64,000 bases of DNA from positions 1 to 64,000 of the forward strand of contig PDRZ01000017.1 of the NCBI GenBank assembly GCA_002747035.1. Reading direction: 5' to 3'. A model generated the notes under the pieces. The model searched no databases and was not told where the DNA came from. It saw only the letters and a list, made by a program, of their open reading frames with translations. Positions within the stretch are counted from its first letter, which is position 1. Every line of letters starts with the position of its first letter. Below are positions 16,047 to 25,570 of the stretch, one piece after another. Source of the DNA: Rhodobacterales bacterium. GTDB taxonomy: Bacteria; Pseudomonadota; Alphaproteobacteria; Rhodobacterales; Rhodobacteraceae. Made by a program: the position numbers and the translations under genes.

Positions 16047-19000
16047 TTACCCCATACCGCCCAATAATGCGGCATTCCCGCCCGAGGCAGTGGTGTCCAC
16101 ACAAACGTGCCGTTCCTCCATCACCCGCGTCACGTCCGGCGCACCGGTGATCAGCGGCCGGATCGGCCCGGACCGGGCGGCCAGGGCCTGTTCCATCTTG
16201 CGGGCGTCCTCATCCGCCCCCCAGAACAGCACCCCGCCAAACCCGGTCAGATGGATCAGGGCGTCAGGCGTCAAAGCGCCCGTGGCCTCGACCGCGACCC
16301 CGCCAAGGGCGCGCACCATGCGCGCCTGCTCTTGTGCGGCCTCAACCCCCGGACCAAGGCACAACAGCGCAGCGCGGGGCAGGGTGGTCAACACGTTGGA
16401 TTCACCCGTAGGGCCGGGGAGCGAGAGCGGACTGCCTTCCTTTCCCACGGGGGCGGCGTTCAGCCGCTCCTGTGCCGCGTTCCGGGTCATGGGGCCGTTC
16501 CACGCGCCCGCCGCCCGTTCCACGGAAACGGCGGTAAACCGGTCAAGGTAATGGGGTCCACCCGCCTTTGGCCCGGTGCCCGAAAGCCCCTCTCCACCAA
16601 AGGGTTGCGAACCGACAATGGCCCCGATCTGGTTGCGGTTGACATAGATGTTGCCCGCGCGGATACGATCCGACACATGTTGCACCCGGTCATCAATCCG
16701 GGTTTGCAGGCCAAAGGTCAGCCCATAGCCGGTGGCGTTGATCGCGTTGATCACATCGTCCAGCTCGTGGGATTTGAACGTGGCCAGGTGCAGTACGGGG
16801 CCAAAAACCTCCCGCTCAAGATCGCCAATCCCGGAAACCGAAATCAGGGTGGGCGCTATGTAGGTGCCCGAATTCGGGGTGCGCAATTCATGTATTAGCT
16901 GCCCGTCACGCCGCGCCGCTTCGATATGGGCGGCGATGCCCGCGCGGGCCTCTTCGTCGATCACGGGGCCGCAATCGGTGGAAAGCTGCCAAGGATTGCC
17001 CATGGAAAGTTCGTCCATCGCGCCCTTGAGCATTTCGGTGAAGGGGGCGGCGATGTCTTCCTGAACATAAAGACAACGCAGCGCGGAACACCGTTGCCCC
17101 GCCGATTGGAAGGCGCTTTCCACGATGGCGGTGATGGCCTGTTCCGGCAGGGCGGTGGAATCCACGATCATCGCATTCAACCCGCCGGTTTCGGCCAGCA
17201 AGGGCGCGCCGGGGGCAAGGTTGTCGGCCATGGCGCGGCGGATCAGCATCGCGGTTTCGGTGGACCCGGTAAAGGCCACGCCATCGACCCGCGCATCCGA
17301 AGTCAAAGCCGCCCCCACCGCGCCATCGCCGGGCAACAATTGCAGCGCCGCGCGCGGCACACCCGCCTCATGCAACAGCGTCACGGCGCGATGGGCGATC
17401 AACGGGGTCTGTTCGGCGGGTTTGGCCAGCACAGCATTGCCTGCGGCCAGGGCGGCGGAAATCTGGCCCGTGAAGATCGCCAGCGGGAAGTTCCAGGGCG
17501 AAATGCAGGTGAACACGCCTGCCGGGGGCGTGGTGGGGGCATTGGCGGCGTAATAGCGCAGGAAATCCACCGCCTCGCGCAGTTCGGCCACGGCGTCGGG
17601 CATGGATTTCCCGGCCTCGCGCGCCAACAGGGCGAACAGTTCGCCAAAATGCGCCTCGTAAAGCTCCGCCGCCCGGGACAGGATCGCGCCGCGCCGCTCG
17701 GGCGTGTTGTCCCACGCGGTTGCCGCGGCGAGCGCGGCTTCCGTGTCGGCGGGAGAGGCGACAGCAACAGTGCCGGCCCTGTCGGCGGCATCGGCGGGGT
17801 TGACCACATCCGCGATCGCGAGAGGCCGAGCCTCTCCTGCCAACAGCGGGGCGGCGTGCCATTCCCCCGTGGCAAAGGGCGCGCGGGCCTGTTCGATGGC
17901 CGCCAATGTGGGGGCATGGGTCAGGTCGAACCCCTTGGAATTGACCCGTTCGGGCTGGAACAGCTCTGGCCCCGTGGGCAATTCGGTGCGGGGGTCTTCA
18001 ATGGCCGCAAACGGATCGCGGGCGACCTCTTCGGGGGGTACGTCTTTGTCGACGATCTGGTTCACGAAGCTGGAATTCGCGCCGTTTTCCAGCAGACGCC
18101 GCACAAGGTATGCCAGCAGGTCGCGATGCGCCCCCACCGGGGCATAGATGCGGCAGCGGGTGTTCTGACCATTCAGCACGATGTCATGCAGCGCCTCGCC
18201 CATGCCGTGCAGGCGTTGGAATTCATAGGCCCCGGCCCCAACGCCATCGCTGCGCGCCATATCAAGGATGGCGGCCACCGTATGGGCGTTATGGGTGGCG
18301 AATTGGGGATAAATCCGGTCGGTCATGCCCAGCAATTTGCGGGCATTGGCGATATAGGAGACATCGGTCGCGGCCTTCCGGGTAAAGACCGGGAAACCGT
18401 CGATGCCTTCAACCTGGGCCTGTTTGATTTCCGTGTCCCAATAGGCACCTTTGACCAGCCGCACCATGATGCGGCGATCCCTGCGCCGGGCGAGGGTGTA
18501 AAGCGCATCCAGCGCCAGCCCGGCACGTTGGCCATAGGCCTGAACCACCACGCCGAACCCGTCCCATCCCGCCAGCGCGGGTTCGGACAGCACGGTGTCG
18601 ATGACTTCGAGCGAAATGGCGAGCCGGTCGGCCTCTTCCGCGTCGATATTCAGCCCCATGCCAGCGGATTTTGCCAACAGGGCCAGCGAGCGCAGGCGCG
18701 GCACGAGTTCTTCCATCACCCGCGCATGCTGAGCCACTTCATAGCGGGGATGCAGGGCGGACAGTTTGACCGAAATGCCGGGGTTTTCGCGGATGTCACC
18801 CGACGTACAGGCCGCCGCAATTGCCGTGATCGCGCGGGAATAGGCCAGATGATAGCGTTTGGCGTCCGCATCGGTTTTCGCCGCTTCGCCCAGCATGTCA
18901 TAGGAATAGGTATAGCCCTTTTCCTCCATCCCCGCAGCGCGGTCCATGGCACCGGTGATGGTTTCGCCCAGCACGAATTGCTTGCCCATCTCCTTCATCG

Positions 19001-19481
19001 CGCGGCCCACGGCGGTGCGGATCACCGGTTCGCCCAACCGTTTCACCGCCCCGCGCAGGGTGCCGATCAGCCCCGGTTCGCGGTCTTCCAGCACCTTGCC
19101 GGTCAGCATCAGAGCCCATGTGGACGCATTCACCAGCGGCGAGGTGGACGCACCGATATGTTTGCCCCAGTTCGAGGGGGCGATCTTGTCTTCGATCAGC
19201 GCGTCGATGGTTTCGGCGTCTGGCACACGCAGCAGGGCCTCGGCCAGACACATCAGGGCAATGCCTTCATCGGTGGACAGGCCATATTCGGCCAGAAACA
19301 CCTCCATCAGCCCGGGATTGGTGCGTTGCCGGATGTCGCGCACAAGCTCTGCCGCCGAGGCCACGATCCGCGCCCGGGCGGCGTGGTCCAGCGCGGCTGT
19401 GTCGATCAGGCGCGCGAGGGTTTCGCCTTCATCTGCATAGGTGGCTGCTTCCAGAGCGGCAAGGTGGTCGGACATGGACAT
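16047..19481 (-). CDS. putA: bifunctional proline dehydrogenase / L-glutamate gamma-semialdehyde dehydrogenase
   Basis: 1144 residues. The N-terminal half is the FAD proline dehydrogenase barrel, with RLVKGAYWD near residue 345. The second half is the aldehyde dehydrogenase, with the Glu of AETGGLNAMIV near residue 770 and the catalytic Cys in FQSAGQRCSALRC near residue 798. Together they oxidise proline to glutamate at the inner membrane face. There is no ribbon-helix-helix domain at the N terminus, so it should not autoregulate as in enterobacteria. The divergent Lrp-type gene is its expected regulator. A C-terminal domain of about 130 residues follows the ALDH part. Confidence 0.96.
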   Translation of the reverse strand: MSMSDHLAALEAATYADEGETLARLIDTAALDHAARARIVASAAELVRDIRQRTNPGLMEVFLAEYGLSTDEGIALMCLAEALLRVPDAETIDALIEDKIAPSNWGKHIGASTSPLVNASTWALMLTGKVLEDREPGLIGTLRGAVKRLGEPVIRTAVGRAMKEMGKQFVLGETITGAMDRAAGMEEKGYTYSYDMLGEAAKTDADAKRYHLAYSRAITAIAAACTSGDIRENPGISVKLSALHPRYEVAQHARVMEELVPRLRSLALLAKSAGMGLNIDAEEADRLAISLEVIDTVLSEPALAGWDGFGVVVQAYGQRAGLALDALYTLARRRDRRIMVRLVKGAYWDTEIKQAQVEGIDGFPVFTRKAATDVSYIANARKLLGMTDRIYPQFATHNAHTVAAILDMARSDGVGAGAYEFQRLHGMGEALHDIVLNGQNTRCRIYAPVGAHRDLLAYLVRRLLENGANSSFVNQIVDKDVPPEEVARDPFAAIEDPRTELPTGPELFQPERVNSKGFDLTHAPTLAAIEQARAPFATGEWHAAPLLAGEARPLAIADVVNPADAADRAGTVAVASPADTEAALAAATAWDNTPERRGAILSRAAELYEAHFGELFALLAREAGKSMPDAVAELREAVDFLRYYAANAPTTPPAGVFTCISPWNFPLAIFTGQISAALAAGNAVLAKPAEQTPLIAHRAVTLLHEAGVPRAALQLLPGDGAVGAALTSDARVDGVAFTGSTETAMLIRRAMADNLAPGAPLLAETGGLNAMIVDSTALPEQAITAIVESAFQSAGQRCSALRCLYVQEDIAAPFTEMLKGAMDELSMGNPWQLSTDCGPVIDEEARAGIAAHIEAARRDGQLIHELRTPNSGTYIAPTLISVSGIGDLEREVFGPVLHLATFKSHELDDVINAINATGYGLTFGLQTRIDDRVQHVSDRIRAGNIYVNRNQIGAIVGSQPFGGEGLSGTGPKAGGPHYLDRFTAVSVERAAGAWNGPMTRNAAQERLNAAPVGKEGSPLSLPGPTGESNVLTTLPRAALLCLGPGVEAAQEQARMVRALGGVAVEATGALTPDALIHLTGFGGVLFWGADEDARKMEQALAARSGPIRPLITGAPDVTRVMEERHVCVDTTASGGNAALLGGMG

Positions 19482-19602
19482 GGTGGCGGCTCCTTTTCAG
19501 GATGAGTTGGGGGTTTGGATCACCTTACCACCGATTTTGCAGGCGATATTCCCGAGTGTATATGATAGTAAGGTCGAAATGGCTGTAAGTAAGGGAGGGG
19601 TC

Positions 19603-20079
19603 ATGCCAAACACGTTTGAAACGCTGGACTCGTTCGACCGCAGGATTCTGCATGTGCTGGCCAGCGACGGGCGGATCAGCATCACCGACCTTGCCCGCCA
19701 GATCGGGTTGTCGAAATCCCCGACCCAGGCGCGGGTGAAGCGGTTGGAGGACAGCGGGGTGATCCTTGGGTATCGCGCGCTGTTTGATCCCATCCGCATG
19801 GGGTTGGATCACGTGGCCTTTGTTGAGGTTAAGCTGAACGATACGCGCGAGGCGGCGCTGGCAGCCTTCAACGCCGCCGTAGCCAGGATTCCTCAGGTGG
19901 AACAGGCCTATATGATGGCGGCGAATTTCGACTATCTGTTGAAAATCCGCACCCAAGACATGAATGATTACCGCCGGGTGCTGGCCGAAGAGATTTCGAC
20001 CCTGCCCCATGTGGCGGGCACCTCGACATTCGTGGCCATGCAGGCGGTGAAAGAGGCCGATGTTGCAGACGTTATTTAG
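19603..20079 (+). CDS. putR: Lrp/AsnC family regulator of proline catabolism
   Basis: 158 residues: an N-terminal helix-turn-helix (LDSFDRRILHVLASDGRISI through SKSPTQARVKRLEDSGVI) followed by the RAM effector domain. It is divergent from putA with a 120-bp shared promoter region, the standard arrangement for PutR, which activates putA when proline is present. A GGGAGGGG ribosome site precedes the ATG at 19603. Upstream in-frame starts would run into putA and lack homology. Confidence 0.9.
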   Translation: MPNTFETLDSFDRRILHVLASDGRISITDLARQIGLSKSPTQARVKRLEDSGVILGYRALFDPIRMGLDHVAFVEVKLNDTREAALAAFNAAVARIPQVEQAYMMAANFDYLLKIRTQDMNDYRRVLAEEISTLPHVAGTSTFVAMQAVKEADVADVI

Positions 20080-20291
20080 GCGTTAACCATAATATGGCAG
20101 GGTCAGGTCATGCGATATGGTCTGGCCCGGCCTGCCGGGGCGGCGACCTGTCCGGTGGTGCCGGATCATGCGGATGCCCTGGCCCGGTTGGTCGAATCTA
20201 TGCGCGCGGCGCGGCCTTCTGTGCCCTGATCCGCGCGCTTTCGAATTTCCGCTTGGCGGCACCATGCGCCTTGGCTATACCAGCCCGGCGT

Positions 20292-20585
20292 GCGGGCGTG
20301 GCGGAATGGTAGACGCATCGGACTTAAATGATTGAGTGCGCCGGTTGGAAACTCTGGCGTAGAACTGCTCAAATTCGGGGAAACCTGTGAAATGGCAATC
20401 CCGAGCCAAGCCCCGAAAGGGGAAGGTGTAGAGACTAGACGGGCAGCGCCTACGGCGAAAGCTAGGGCGAAGGGATAGTCCAGACCACAAACGCCCAGGA
20501 TACTGGGCGGCGGCGAAAGCCGTAGCTGGTAAGAAAATCCGTGGGGCGCAAGCCCGTGTGGGTTCGAGTCCCACCGCCCGTACCA
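20292..20585 (+). tRNA. tRNA-Leu(UAA), interrupted by a group I intron
   Basis: Exon 1 is 20292-20325 and exon 2 is 20534-20585, with CCA encoded. Acceptor stem GCGGGCG (20292-20298) pairs with CGCCCGT (20575-20581), including one G-U. The D stem is GCG/CGC. The anticodon UAA is split after its first U: exon 1 ends CGGACTT and exon 2 begins AAAATCCG. The long variable arm (GGGGCGCAAGCCCG) is typical of leucine tRNA. The T arm is GTGGG-TTCGAGT-CCCAC. A functional tRNA requires removal of the 208-nt insert. Confidence 0.93.
20326..20533 (+). ncRNA. group I intron in the tRNA-Leu(UAA) anticodon loop
   Basis: 208 nt, inserted between positions 34 and 35 of the tRNA, the site used by the cyanobacterial and plastid tRNA-Leu intron. 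P1 forms between ACTT at the exon end and GAGT (20334-20337), placing a U-G pair at the splice site. Core elements appear in order: P (ATTCGGGGAAACC), Q (AATCCCGAGCC), R (GAGACTAGACGG) and S (GGATAGTCC). P4 (CGGG/CCCG) and P7 (GACTA/TAGTC) pair. The last intron base is G (20533). It is small, has no homing endonuclease, and is probably self-splicing, subgroup IC3-like by similarity. Confidence 0.9.
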
Positions 20586-20739
20586 GTGTTCCTTTTCATC
20601 GCAAAAGGGCATGAAAAGGGCACGACCCGTTTCCCGGCCACCAGCCGCGGGCTATGGGCTTCTGCCCGTAGGGGTATTGTGTGTCGCTGATCCCGACTCC
20701 GTCCGGTGTTGAGCGTCAGTGTAGCCTCGGCTCACTCCC

Positions 20740-20871
20740 TCAAGCCATCAGCACGGTCACTTTCGGGTTGTCGATCAGGCTGGCCGAGAGACCAGGGAAT
20801 TTGAGCCGCTCCATTTTGGCCAACGGGAAGATGTTGCGAATGCTGTTCCCATAGAGGTTTTCGGGTTTCAT
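20740..20871 (-). pseudogene. unidentified C-terminal gene remnant next to an R1 repeat
   Basis: A 43-codon frame (from MKPENLYGNSIRNIFPLAKM to DNPKVTVLMA) ends in a stop at 20740. The LYGNSIRNIFPL segment resembles the final helix of amidohydrolase-type enzymes, but I cannot place it firmly. Upstream the frame runs into the R1 repeat, so any original N-terminal part is gone. Confidence 0.3.
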
Positions 20872-20875
20872 CAGA

Positions 20876-20990
20876 GAAAGCGTTCGGCCTTTACCCCGAG
20901 ACAGGGAAAAGGGCGAAGGCCGTGCGACATTTATGTGTTTCGCGTGTCCTGCCAAAAACCTGAATCACGGGTTTTTGGCAGGACGCTTTA
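20876..20990 (+). repeat. R1 intergenic repeat, copy A
   Basis: 115 bp from AAAGCGTTC to GGACGCTTTA. It holds three hairpins in order: CCTTTACCC/GGGAAAAGG, CGCGA/TCGCG-like around CATTTATGTG, and a long stem GTCCTGCCAAAAACC / GGTTTTTGGCAGGAC. It lies between the gene remnant and ald. Confidence 0.85.
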
Positions 20991-21005
20991 GGACAGCCGG
21001 GTCTG

Positions 21006-21036
21006 CCGGGTGCCTTCGGCAGGGAAGGGCACCCGG
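21006..21036 (-). terminator. terminator of ald
   Basis: A 9-bp perfect stem (CCGGGTGCC / GGCACCCGG) lies 14 bp beyond the ald stop codon. There is no T tract. Confidence 0.55.
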
Positions 21037-21049
21037 GGGATTGGTCGGG

Positions 21050-22165
21050 TTATTTGACCACAAGCTGCGGGGATACGACGTCGATTCCCAGGGCCTTGCC
21101 CACTGCGTAGTAGGTCAATTGACCGGCATGGACATTCAGCCCTTCCAACAGGTGAGGATCGTCGGCACAGGCCTGTTTCCACCCCTTGTCCGCAAGGGCC
21201 AGCATGAACGGCATGGTGGCGTTGCCCAACGCGATGGTCGAGGTGCGCGCCACGGCGCCCGGCATGTTGGCGACACAGTAATGCATGATCCCGTCCACGT
21301 CATAGATCGGGTCGGCATGGGTGGTCGCGCGGGAGGTTTCAAAGCATCCCCCCTGGTCAATCGCCACATCCACCAGCGCCGCGCCGGGTTTCATGGTGGA
21401 AAGCTGTTCGCGGCTGATCAGTTTCGGCGCGGCCGCGCCGGGGATCAGAACCGCGCCGATCACCATATCCGCCCCGGCCACCAGATCGGCTGTGTTGCCC
21501 CTAGAGGCATAAGAGGTGTTGAATTCCCCGCGGAACGCATCATCAAGATAGCGCAGGCGGGCCAAGGACATGTCCAATACGGTCACATCCGCCCCCATGC
21601 CCGCCGCCACGCGCGCCGCGTGGGTGCCGACAACGCCGCCGCCGATGACCACGACCCGGGCCGGACTAACGCCGGGCACGCCGCCCATCAACACGCCCCG
21701 CCCGCCATTGGCCTTTTGCAGGGTCCAGCTGCCGACCTGCGGGGCCAGCTTGCCCGCCACTTCGGACATCGGTGCCAACAGGGGCAGGCCGCCATTGCGG
21801 TCGGTCACGGTTTCATAGGCAATCGCGGTACAGCCCGATTCAAGCAGATCGTGGGTCTGATCGGGGTCCGGGGCGAGGTGCAGATAGGTGAACAGCAACT
21901 GGCCTTCGCGCAGCATCTTGCGTTCGACCGCCTGGGGTTCCTTGACCTTGACGATCATGTCAGCGGTGGCGAACACCTCTTCCGCCGTGTCAAGGATCGC
22001 CGCTCCGGTCGCGCGATAGGCGTCGTCGTCGAACCCGGCCCCCAGCCCGGCCCCTGTTTCAATAACCACCTCGTGGCCATGGGCCACCGCCTCTTGTGCC
22101 GCGTTGGGCGTCATGCCGACGCGAAACTCCTGGGGTTTGATTTCCTTGGGACATCCGATTTTCAT
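21050..22165 (-). CDS. ald: alanine dehydrogenase
   Basis: 371 residues. The enzyme reversibly deaminates L-alanine to pyruvate and ammonia with NAD. The N-terminal region [20 protein letters not shown] carries the substrate Arg, the active-site Lys lies in VKVKEPQ, and the catalytic His in FTYLHLAPD. The NAD motif is [10 protein letters not shown] near residue 175. Length matches the family. It is divergent from an Lrp-type gene that is its likely activator. Confidence 0.95.
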   Translation of the reverse strand: MKIGCPKEIKPQEFRVGMTPNAAQEAVAHGHEVVIETGAGLGAGFDDDAYRATGAAILDTAEEVFATADMIVKVKEPQAVERKMLREGQLLFTYLHLAPDPDQTHDLLESGCTAIAYETVTDRNGGLPLLAPMSEVAGKLAPQVGSWTLQKANGGRGVLMGGVPGVSPARVVVIGGGVVGTHAARVAAGMGADVTVLDMSLARLRYLDDAFRGEFNTSYASRGNTADLVAGADMVIGAVLIPGAAAPKLISREQLSTMKPGAALVDVAIDQGGCFETSRATTHADPIYDVDGIMHYCVANMPGAVARTSTIALGNATMPFMLALADKGWKQACADDPHLLEGLNVHAGQLTYYAVGKALGIDVVSPQLVVK

Positions 22166-22316
22166 GAGCTTCTCCTCCTCGCGCCAATGCGGAATGAACG
22201 GTGTTGACAGAATGTCGCACCGGTTTCCGAATTGCCTTGAAAAGATCGCCGTTGCCGGTTGCCCTTTTGCAAGAATCTTCGATATTGTGCTGGAATGAAC
22301 GAAGGAGTGTGCGTCT

Positions 22317-22775
22317 ATGTCGCTTGATGAGACGGATCAACGTATCCTGAGGGCGCTTCAGCGCAAGGGTCGTATGTCGAATGCCGATCTGAGCGATAGC
22401 ATCAACCTGTCCCCCAGCGCCTGTCACCGGCGGGTGCAAAGGCTGGAGGCCGAAGGGTATATCCGCGACTATGTTGCCCTGTTGGATGCGCGCAAGATGG
22501 GGGTGCCCACCACCGTGTTTGTGGAAATCACCCTGTCCGGGCAGGCGGACGAAGTGCTGGACGCTTTTGAAAAGGCGGTGGCGCGCATCCCCGACGTGCT
22601 GGAATGTCACCTGATGGCGGGGTCGGCGGATTATATCCTCAAGGTGGTGGCGGAAAACACCGAGGATTTCGCGCGCATCCACCGCCAGTACCTTGCCCGT
22701 CTGCCCGGCGTGGCGCAGATGCAGAGCAGCTTTGCCCTGCGCACGGTGTTCAAGACCACGGCGCTGCCCGTGTGA
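22317..22775 (+). CDS. aldR: Lrp/AsnC family regulator of alanine catabolism
   Basis: 152 residues with an N-terminal helix-turn-helix (DETDQRILRALQRKGRMSNA through SPSACHRRVQRLEAEGYI) and a C-terminal RAM domain. It is divergent from ald with a 150-bp intergenic region, the usual AldR arrangement, so alanine-responsive control of ald is inferred. The window thus has two such pairs, putR-putA and aldR-ald, 2.7 kb apart. The two regulators are clearly different in sequence and not a recent duplication. Confidence 0.88.
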   Translation: MSLDETDQRILRALQRKGRMSNADLSDSINLSPSACHRRVQRLEAEGYIRDYVALLDARKMGVPTTVFVEITLSGQADEVLDAFEKAVARIPDVLECHLMAGSADYILKVVAENTEDFARIHRQYLARLPGVAQMQSSFALRTVFKTTALPV

Positions 22776-22922
22776 TTGCCCGCTGTGATTGCCTCCTGGG
22801 ATCGTTTCTGTGTGATCGCATCAGGCGTGTTTTCATAAATATCGAAACATTAAGCGTGACGACGTTTGTCGAGGCTTAAACCCTGACAGACCATTTTGGT
22901 GTGCCTTTCAGGGACCACGCCG

Positions 22923-23912
22923 ATGTTGACAATCACATTCGATGCCATTGATGAGGAGTTCGCCGCCGCGACGGGTTCCAATGTCAATGTATTGCCCGGG
23001 TTTTCGGTGTTCGACATGCCGCCAAATGCGTTCAGTGATCTGCAGATCACGGGTAATCCCGGCGATCCCGACCCACGCCATTTCGAGCTGGGCGATACCT
23101 GTGACCTGACATGGGGAGAGCATGGCGGGGGACGGATCATGGAGGGCGCGGTGGTTGTGCGCTCTGACGCTGTGCCCGGTGGTGGTGGCATTATCATATT
23201 CGAAGGTACGGATGAACGCGGCGCTCCGGCCCAGATCATCTGGACGCCGGGTTATAACCTGGAGCAATGGTATTGGGACAATCACACCCCTTGTGCCGAG
23301 CCACGGTTTTACACGACCGACACCGACGCCTGTTATTCTCATTCTTTTCTGTGCTTTGCTGCCGATACGCGGATTGCCACCGCCATGGGGCCGGTGGCCG
23401 CAGGCGAATTGTGGGAAGGCGATCATGTTCTGACGCGGGATTTTGGGCCTCAGCCGGTACAGTGGATCGGGCGGCGCTGCGTTGTGGGGCGGGGGGCCAA
23501 TACGCCGGTGCTGTTCGCACCCGGGACCATCGGCAACCACGCGCCCCTGCGCCTGTCGCCGCAGCACCGGGTGATGATCCAATCCCCCATGGCCGAAATG
23601 ATGTTCGCAGCGCATCAGGTGCTGGTGCCCGCCGAGGCGTTGATCAATGGCGACACCGTGCGGTATGATCCCTGTCGCAAGGTGGACTATGTCCAGCTTC
23701 TGTTACAGCACCATCATATTCTGGATGCTGAGGGCGCGCCTTGTGAAAGCCTGCTTTACGGCGATATGGCCCGGGCGATCAGCGGCGACATCTCCGGCCA
23801 TCTGAACACTGTCAAAACCGCGTGCCGTCCCATCCTGACCCATCGCGAGGCGCGGGCGGTGTTGGGGCGTCGCCGGAGCGATGCAAAACCACGCGTTGCA
23901 GCTTGGCCGTGA
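22923..23912 (+). CDS. Hint domain-containing protein
   Basis: 329 residues. The C-terminal half carries a Hint (hedgehog/intein-type) fold starting at Cys in CFAADTRIATAMGPVAAGEL near residue 145, with later blocks GDHVLTRDFGPQPVQWIG and LSPQHRVMIQ. The N-terminal part of about 140 residues is acidic and Gly/Asp-rich. There is no signal peptide, so export by a type I system is possible. Related proteins are abundant in Rhodobacteraceae, often of unknown role. The catalytic Cys and His suggest self-cleavage may be possible. The ribosome site is weak. Confidence 0.8.
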   Translation: MLTITFDAIDEEFAAATGSNVNVLPGFSVFDMPPNAFSDLQITGNPGDPDPRHFELGDTCDLTWGEHGGGRIMEGAVVVRSDAVPGGGGIIIFEGTDERGAPAQIIWTPGYNLEQWYWDNHTPCAEPRFYTTDTDACYSHSFLCFAADTRIATAMGPVAAGELWEGDHVLTRDFGPQPVQWIGRRCVVGRGANTPVLFAPGTIGNHAPLRLSPQHRVMIQSPMAEMMFAAHQVLVPAEALINGDTVRYDPCRKVDYVQLLLQHHHILDAEGAPCESLLYGDMARAISGDISGHLNTVKTACRPILTHREARAVLGRRRSDAKPRVAAWP

Positions 23913-23989
23913 TCCGCTAGTCTGTACCTTCAGGGCTAAGGGGTCAGAGGCCAGTGGTAAAGGGCCAGAGGGCAGGGGGGCAGTGGATC

Positions 23990-25570
23990 ATGCAGTGGGA
24001 TCACATCATCGTCGGAGCGGGTAGCGCGGGATGCGTGTTGGCCAAACGGCTGGCTGATGCCGGGCGCAGGGTGCTGGTGTTGGAGGCGGGGGGCCGCGAT
24101 ACCTATCACTGGATTCACATTCCCATGGGGTATCTTTATTGCATCGGCAATCCGCGCACCGACTGGATGTTCAAAACCGCAAACGAGCCGGGGTTGAATG
24201 GGCGGTCGCTGCTTTATCCCCGGGGCAGGGTGCTGGGCGGGTGTTCGTCGATCAACGGGATGTTGTACCTGCGCGGACAGGCGGCGGATTATGATGGCTG
24301 GCGACAGATGGGGCTGACCGGCTGGGGCTGGGATGATGTGTTGCCGTTGTTCAGGAAGTCCGAGGATTACGTGGACGGTGCCGATGACCTGCATGGTGCG
24401 GGGGGTGAATGGCGGGTGGATAATCAGCGGTTGCGCTGGGACGTGCTGGACGACTGGAAGGCGGCGGCCTGCGCCTGGGGGCTGCGCGAGGCCACCGACT
24501 TTAATACCGGCGACAACGAAGGGGTCGGGTATTTCCGGGTGAACCAGCGGCGCGGGTGGCGCATGAACACCGCCAGGGCGTTTCTGCGCACATCCATGGG
24601 GCGGGGCTTGCGCGTTGAAATCCGCGCCCATACCCGCCGGGTCCTGATCGAACAGGGGCGCGCCGTCGGGGTGGAATATGACCAGAACGGCGAACGGAAA
24701 ACCGCGCGCGCGGCCGAAGTGATCCTTTCTGCCGGGGCTATCGGGTCGCCGCAGATCCTGCAGCTTTCCGGGCTTGGCCCCGGCGCGCTGCTGCAACGCC
24801 ACGGGATCGGGGTTGTGCGCGACATGCCCGGTGTGGGCGCGCATTTGCAGGACCATCTGCAACTGCGCTGTGCCTGGCGGCTTGAGGGGGCCAGGACGTT
24901 GAACACCATGGCCAATTCCCTTTGGGGCAAGGCAAAGATCGGGCTGGAATATGCGTTGCGCCGTACCGGACCCATGTCGATGGCTCCCAGCCAGCTTGGG
25001 GCGTTTTCGCGGTCCTCTGACCGGGTGGCAACGGCGGATTTGGAATACCATGTACAACCTTTGTCACTGGAGGCTTTTGGCAAGCCGCTCCATGATTTCC
25101 CGGCCATGACCGCCAGCGTCTGTAACCTGCGCCCCGAAAGCCGCGGCGTGGTGGAAATCACCTCGCCCGACCCAACCGATGCCCCCCGTATCGCGCCCAA
25201 CTACCTGTCCACCGAAGGCGACCGTGCCGTAGCGGTGGCCGCGATCCGACAGGCCCGCGCGATCATGGCGCAGGCACCGATGGCAAAATACGCCCCGGAA
25301 GAGATCATGCCGGGGCTGGCTTTTGACAGTGAGGCCGAGCTGGTCAAGGCGGCAGGGGATGTGGGCACCACGATTTTTCACCCGACCTGTACCGTGCGCA
25401 TGGGGATGGAGGACGACGCGCCGCTGGACGCCGAAATGCGTCTGCGCGGGGTGGGTGGTCTGCGCGTGGTGGATGCCAGCGCGATGCCGCGCATTACCAG
25501 CGGCAACACCAATTCCCCCACCATAATGATGGCGGAAAAGGCGGCCGGGATGATCCTGTCACCTGCATGA
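23990..25570 (+). CDS. GMC family FAD oxidoreductase (choline dehydrogenase-like)
   Basis: 526 residues. The ADP-binding motif GAGSAGCVLAKRL is near the N terminus, the GMC signature GRVLGGCSSINGM near residue 85, and the C-terminal catalytic region around TSGNTNSPTIMMAEKAA. The expected active-site His is in FHPTCTVRMG. Such enzymes oxidise alcohols in the cytoplasm or at the inner membrane. Choline is only one possibility, and no betaine aldehyde dehydrogenase or BetI lies nearby. The ATG at 23990 is chosen because the flavin motif starts directly after it. Confidence 0.88.
   Translation: MQWDHIIVGAGSAGCVLAKRLADAGRRVLVLEAGGRDTYHWIHIPMGYLYCIGNPRTDWMFKTANEPGLNGRSLLYPRGRVLGGCSSINGMLYLRGQAADYDGWRQMGLTGWGWDDVLPLFRKSEDYVDGADDLHGAGGEWRVDNQRLRWDVLDDWKAAACAWGLREATDFNTGDNEGVGYFRVNQRRGWRMNTARAFLRTSMGRGLRVEIRAHTRRVLIEQGRAVGVEYDQNGERKTARAAEVILSAGAIGSPQILQLSGLGPGALLQRHGIGVVRDMPGVGAHLQDHLQLRCAWRLEGARTLNTMANSLWGKAKIGLEYALRRTGPMSMAPSQLGAFSRSSDRVATADLEYHVQPLSLEAFGKPLHDFPAMTASVCNLRPESRGVVEITSPDPTDAPRIAPNYLSTEGDRAVAVAAIRQARAIMAQAPMAKYAPEEIMPGLAFDSEAELVKAAGDVGTTIFHPTCTVRMGMEDDAPLDAEMRLRGVGGLRVVDASAMPRITSGNTNSPTIMMAEKAAGMILSPA

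Larger units (their letters stand above)
20586..21005. other. gene-poor region downstream of tRNA-Leu
   Basis: About 420 bp holding a short coding remnant (20740-20871) and an R1 repeat (20876-20990). A stretch with CCTTTTC just after the tRNA may help termination. Nothing else is recognised. Confidence 0.4.

Noticed and set aside
16926-19505. 859-codon plus-strand frame antisense to putA
   Set aside because: It is an antisense shadow of the PutA coding sequence. Its composition (Gly/His/Arg-rich, no motifs) is typical of such shadows in GC-rich genomes.
20166-20612. 148-codon minus-strand frame across the tRNA-Leu/intron region
   Set aside because: It overlaps the tRNA and a well-formed group I intron on the other strand and has no family resemblance. 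It is a by-product of GC-rich sequence.
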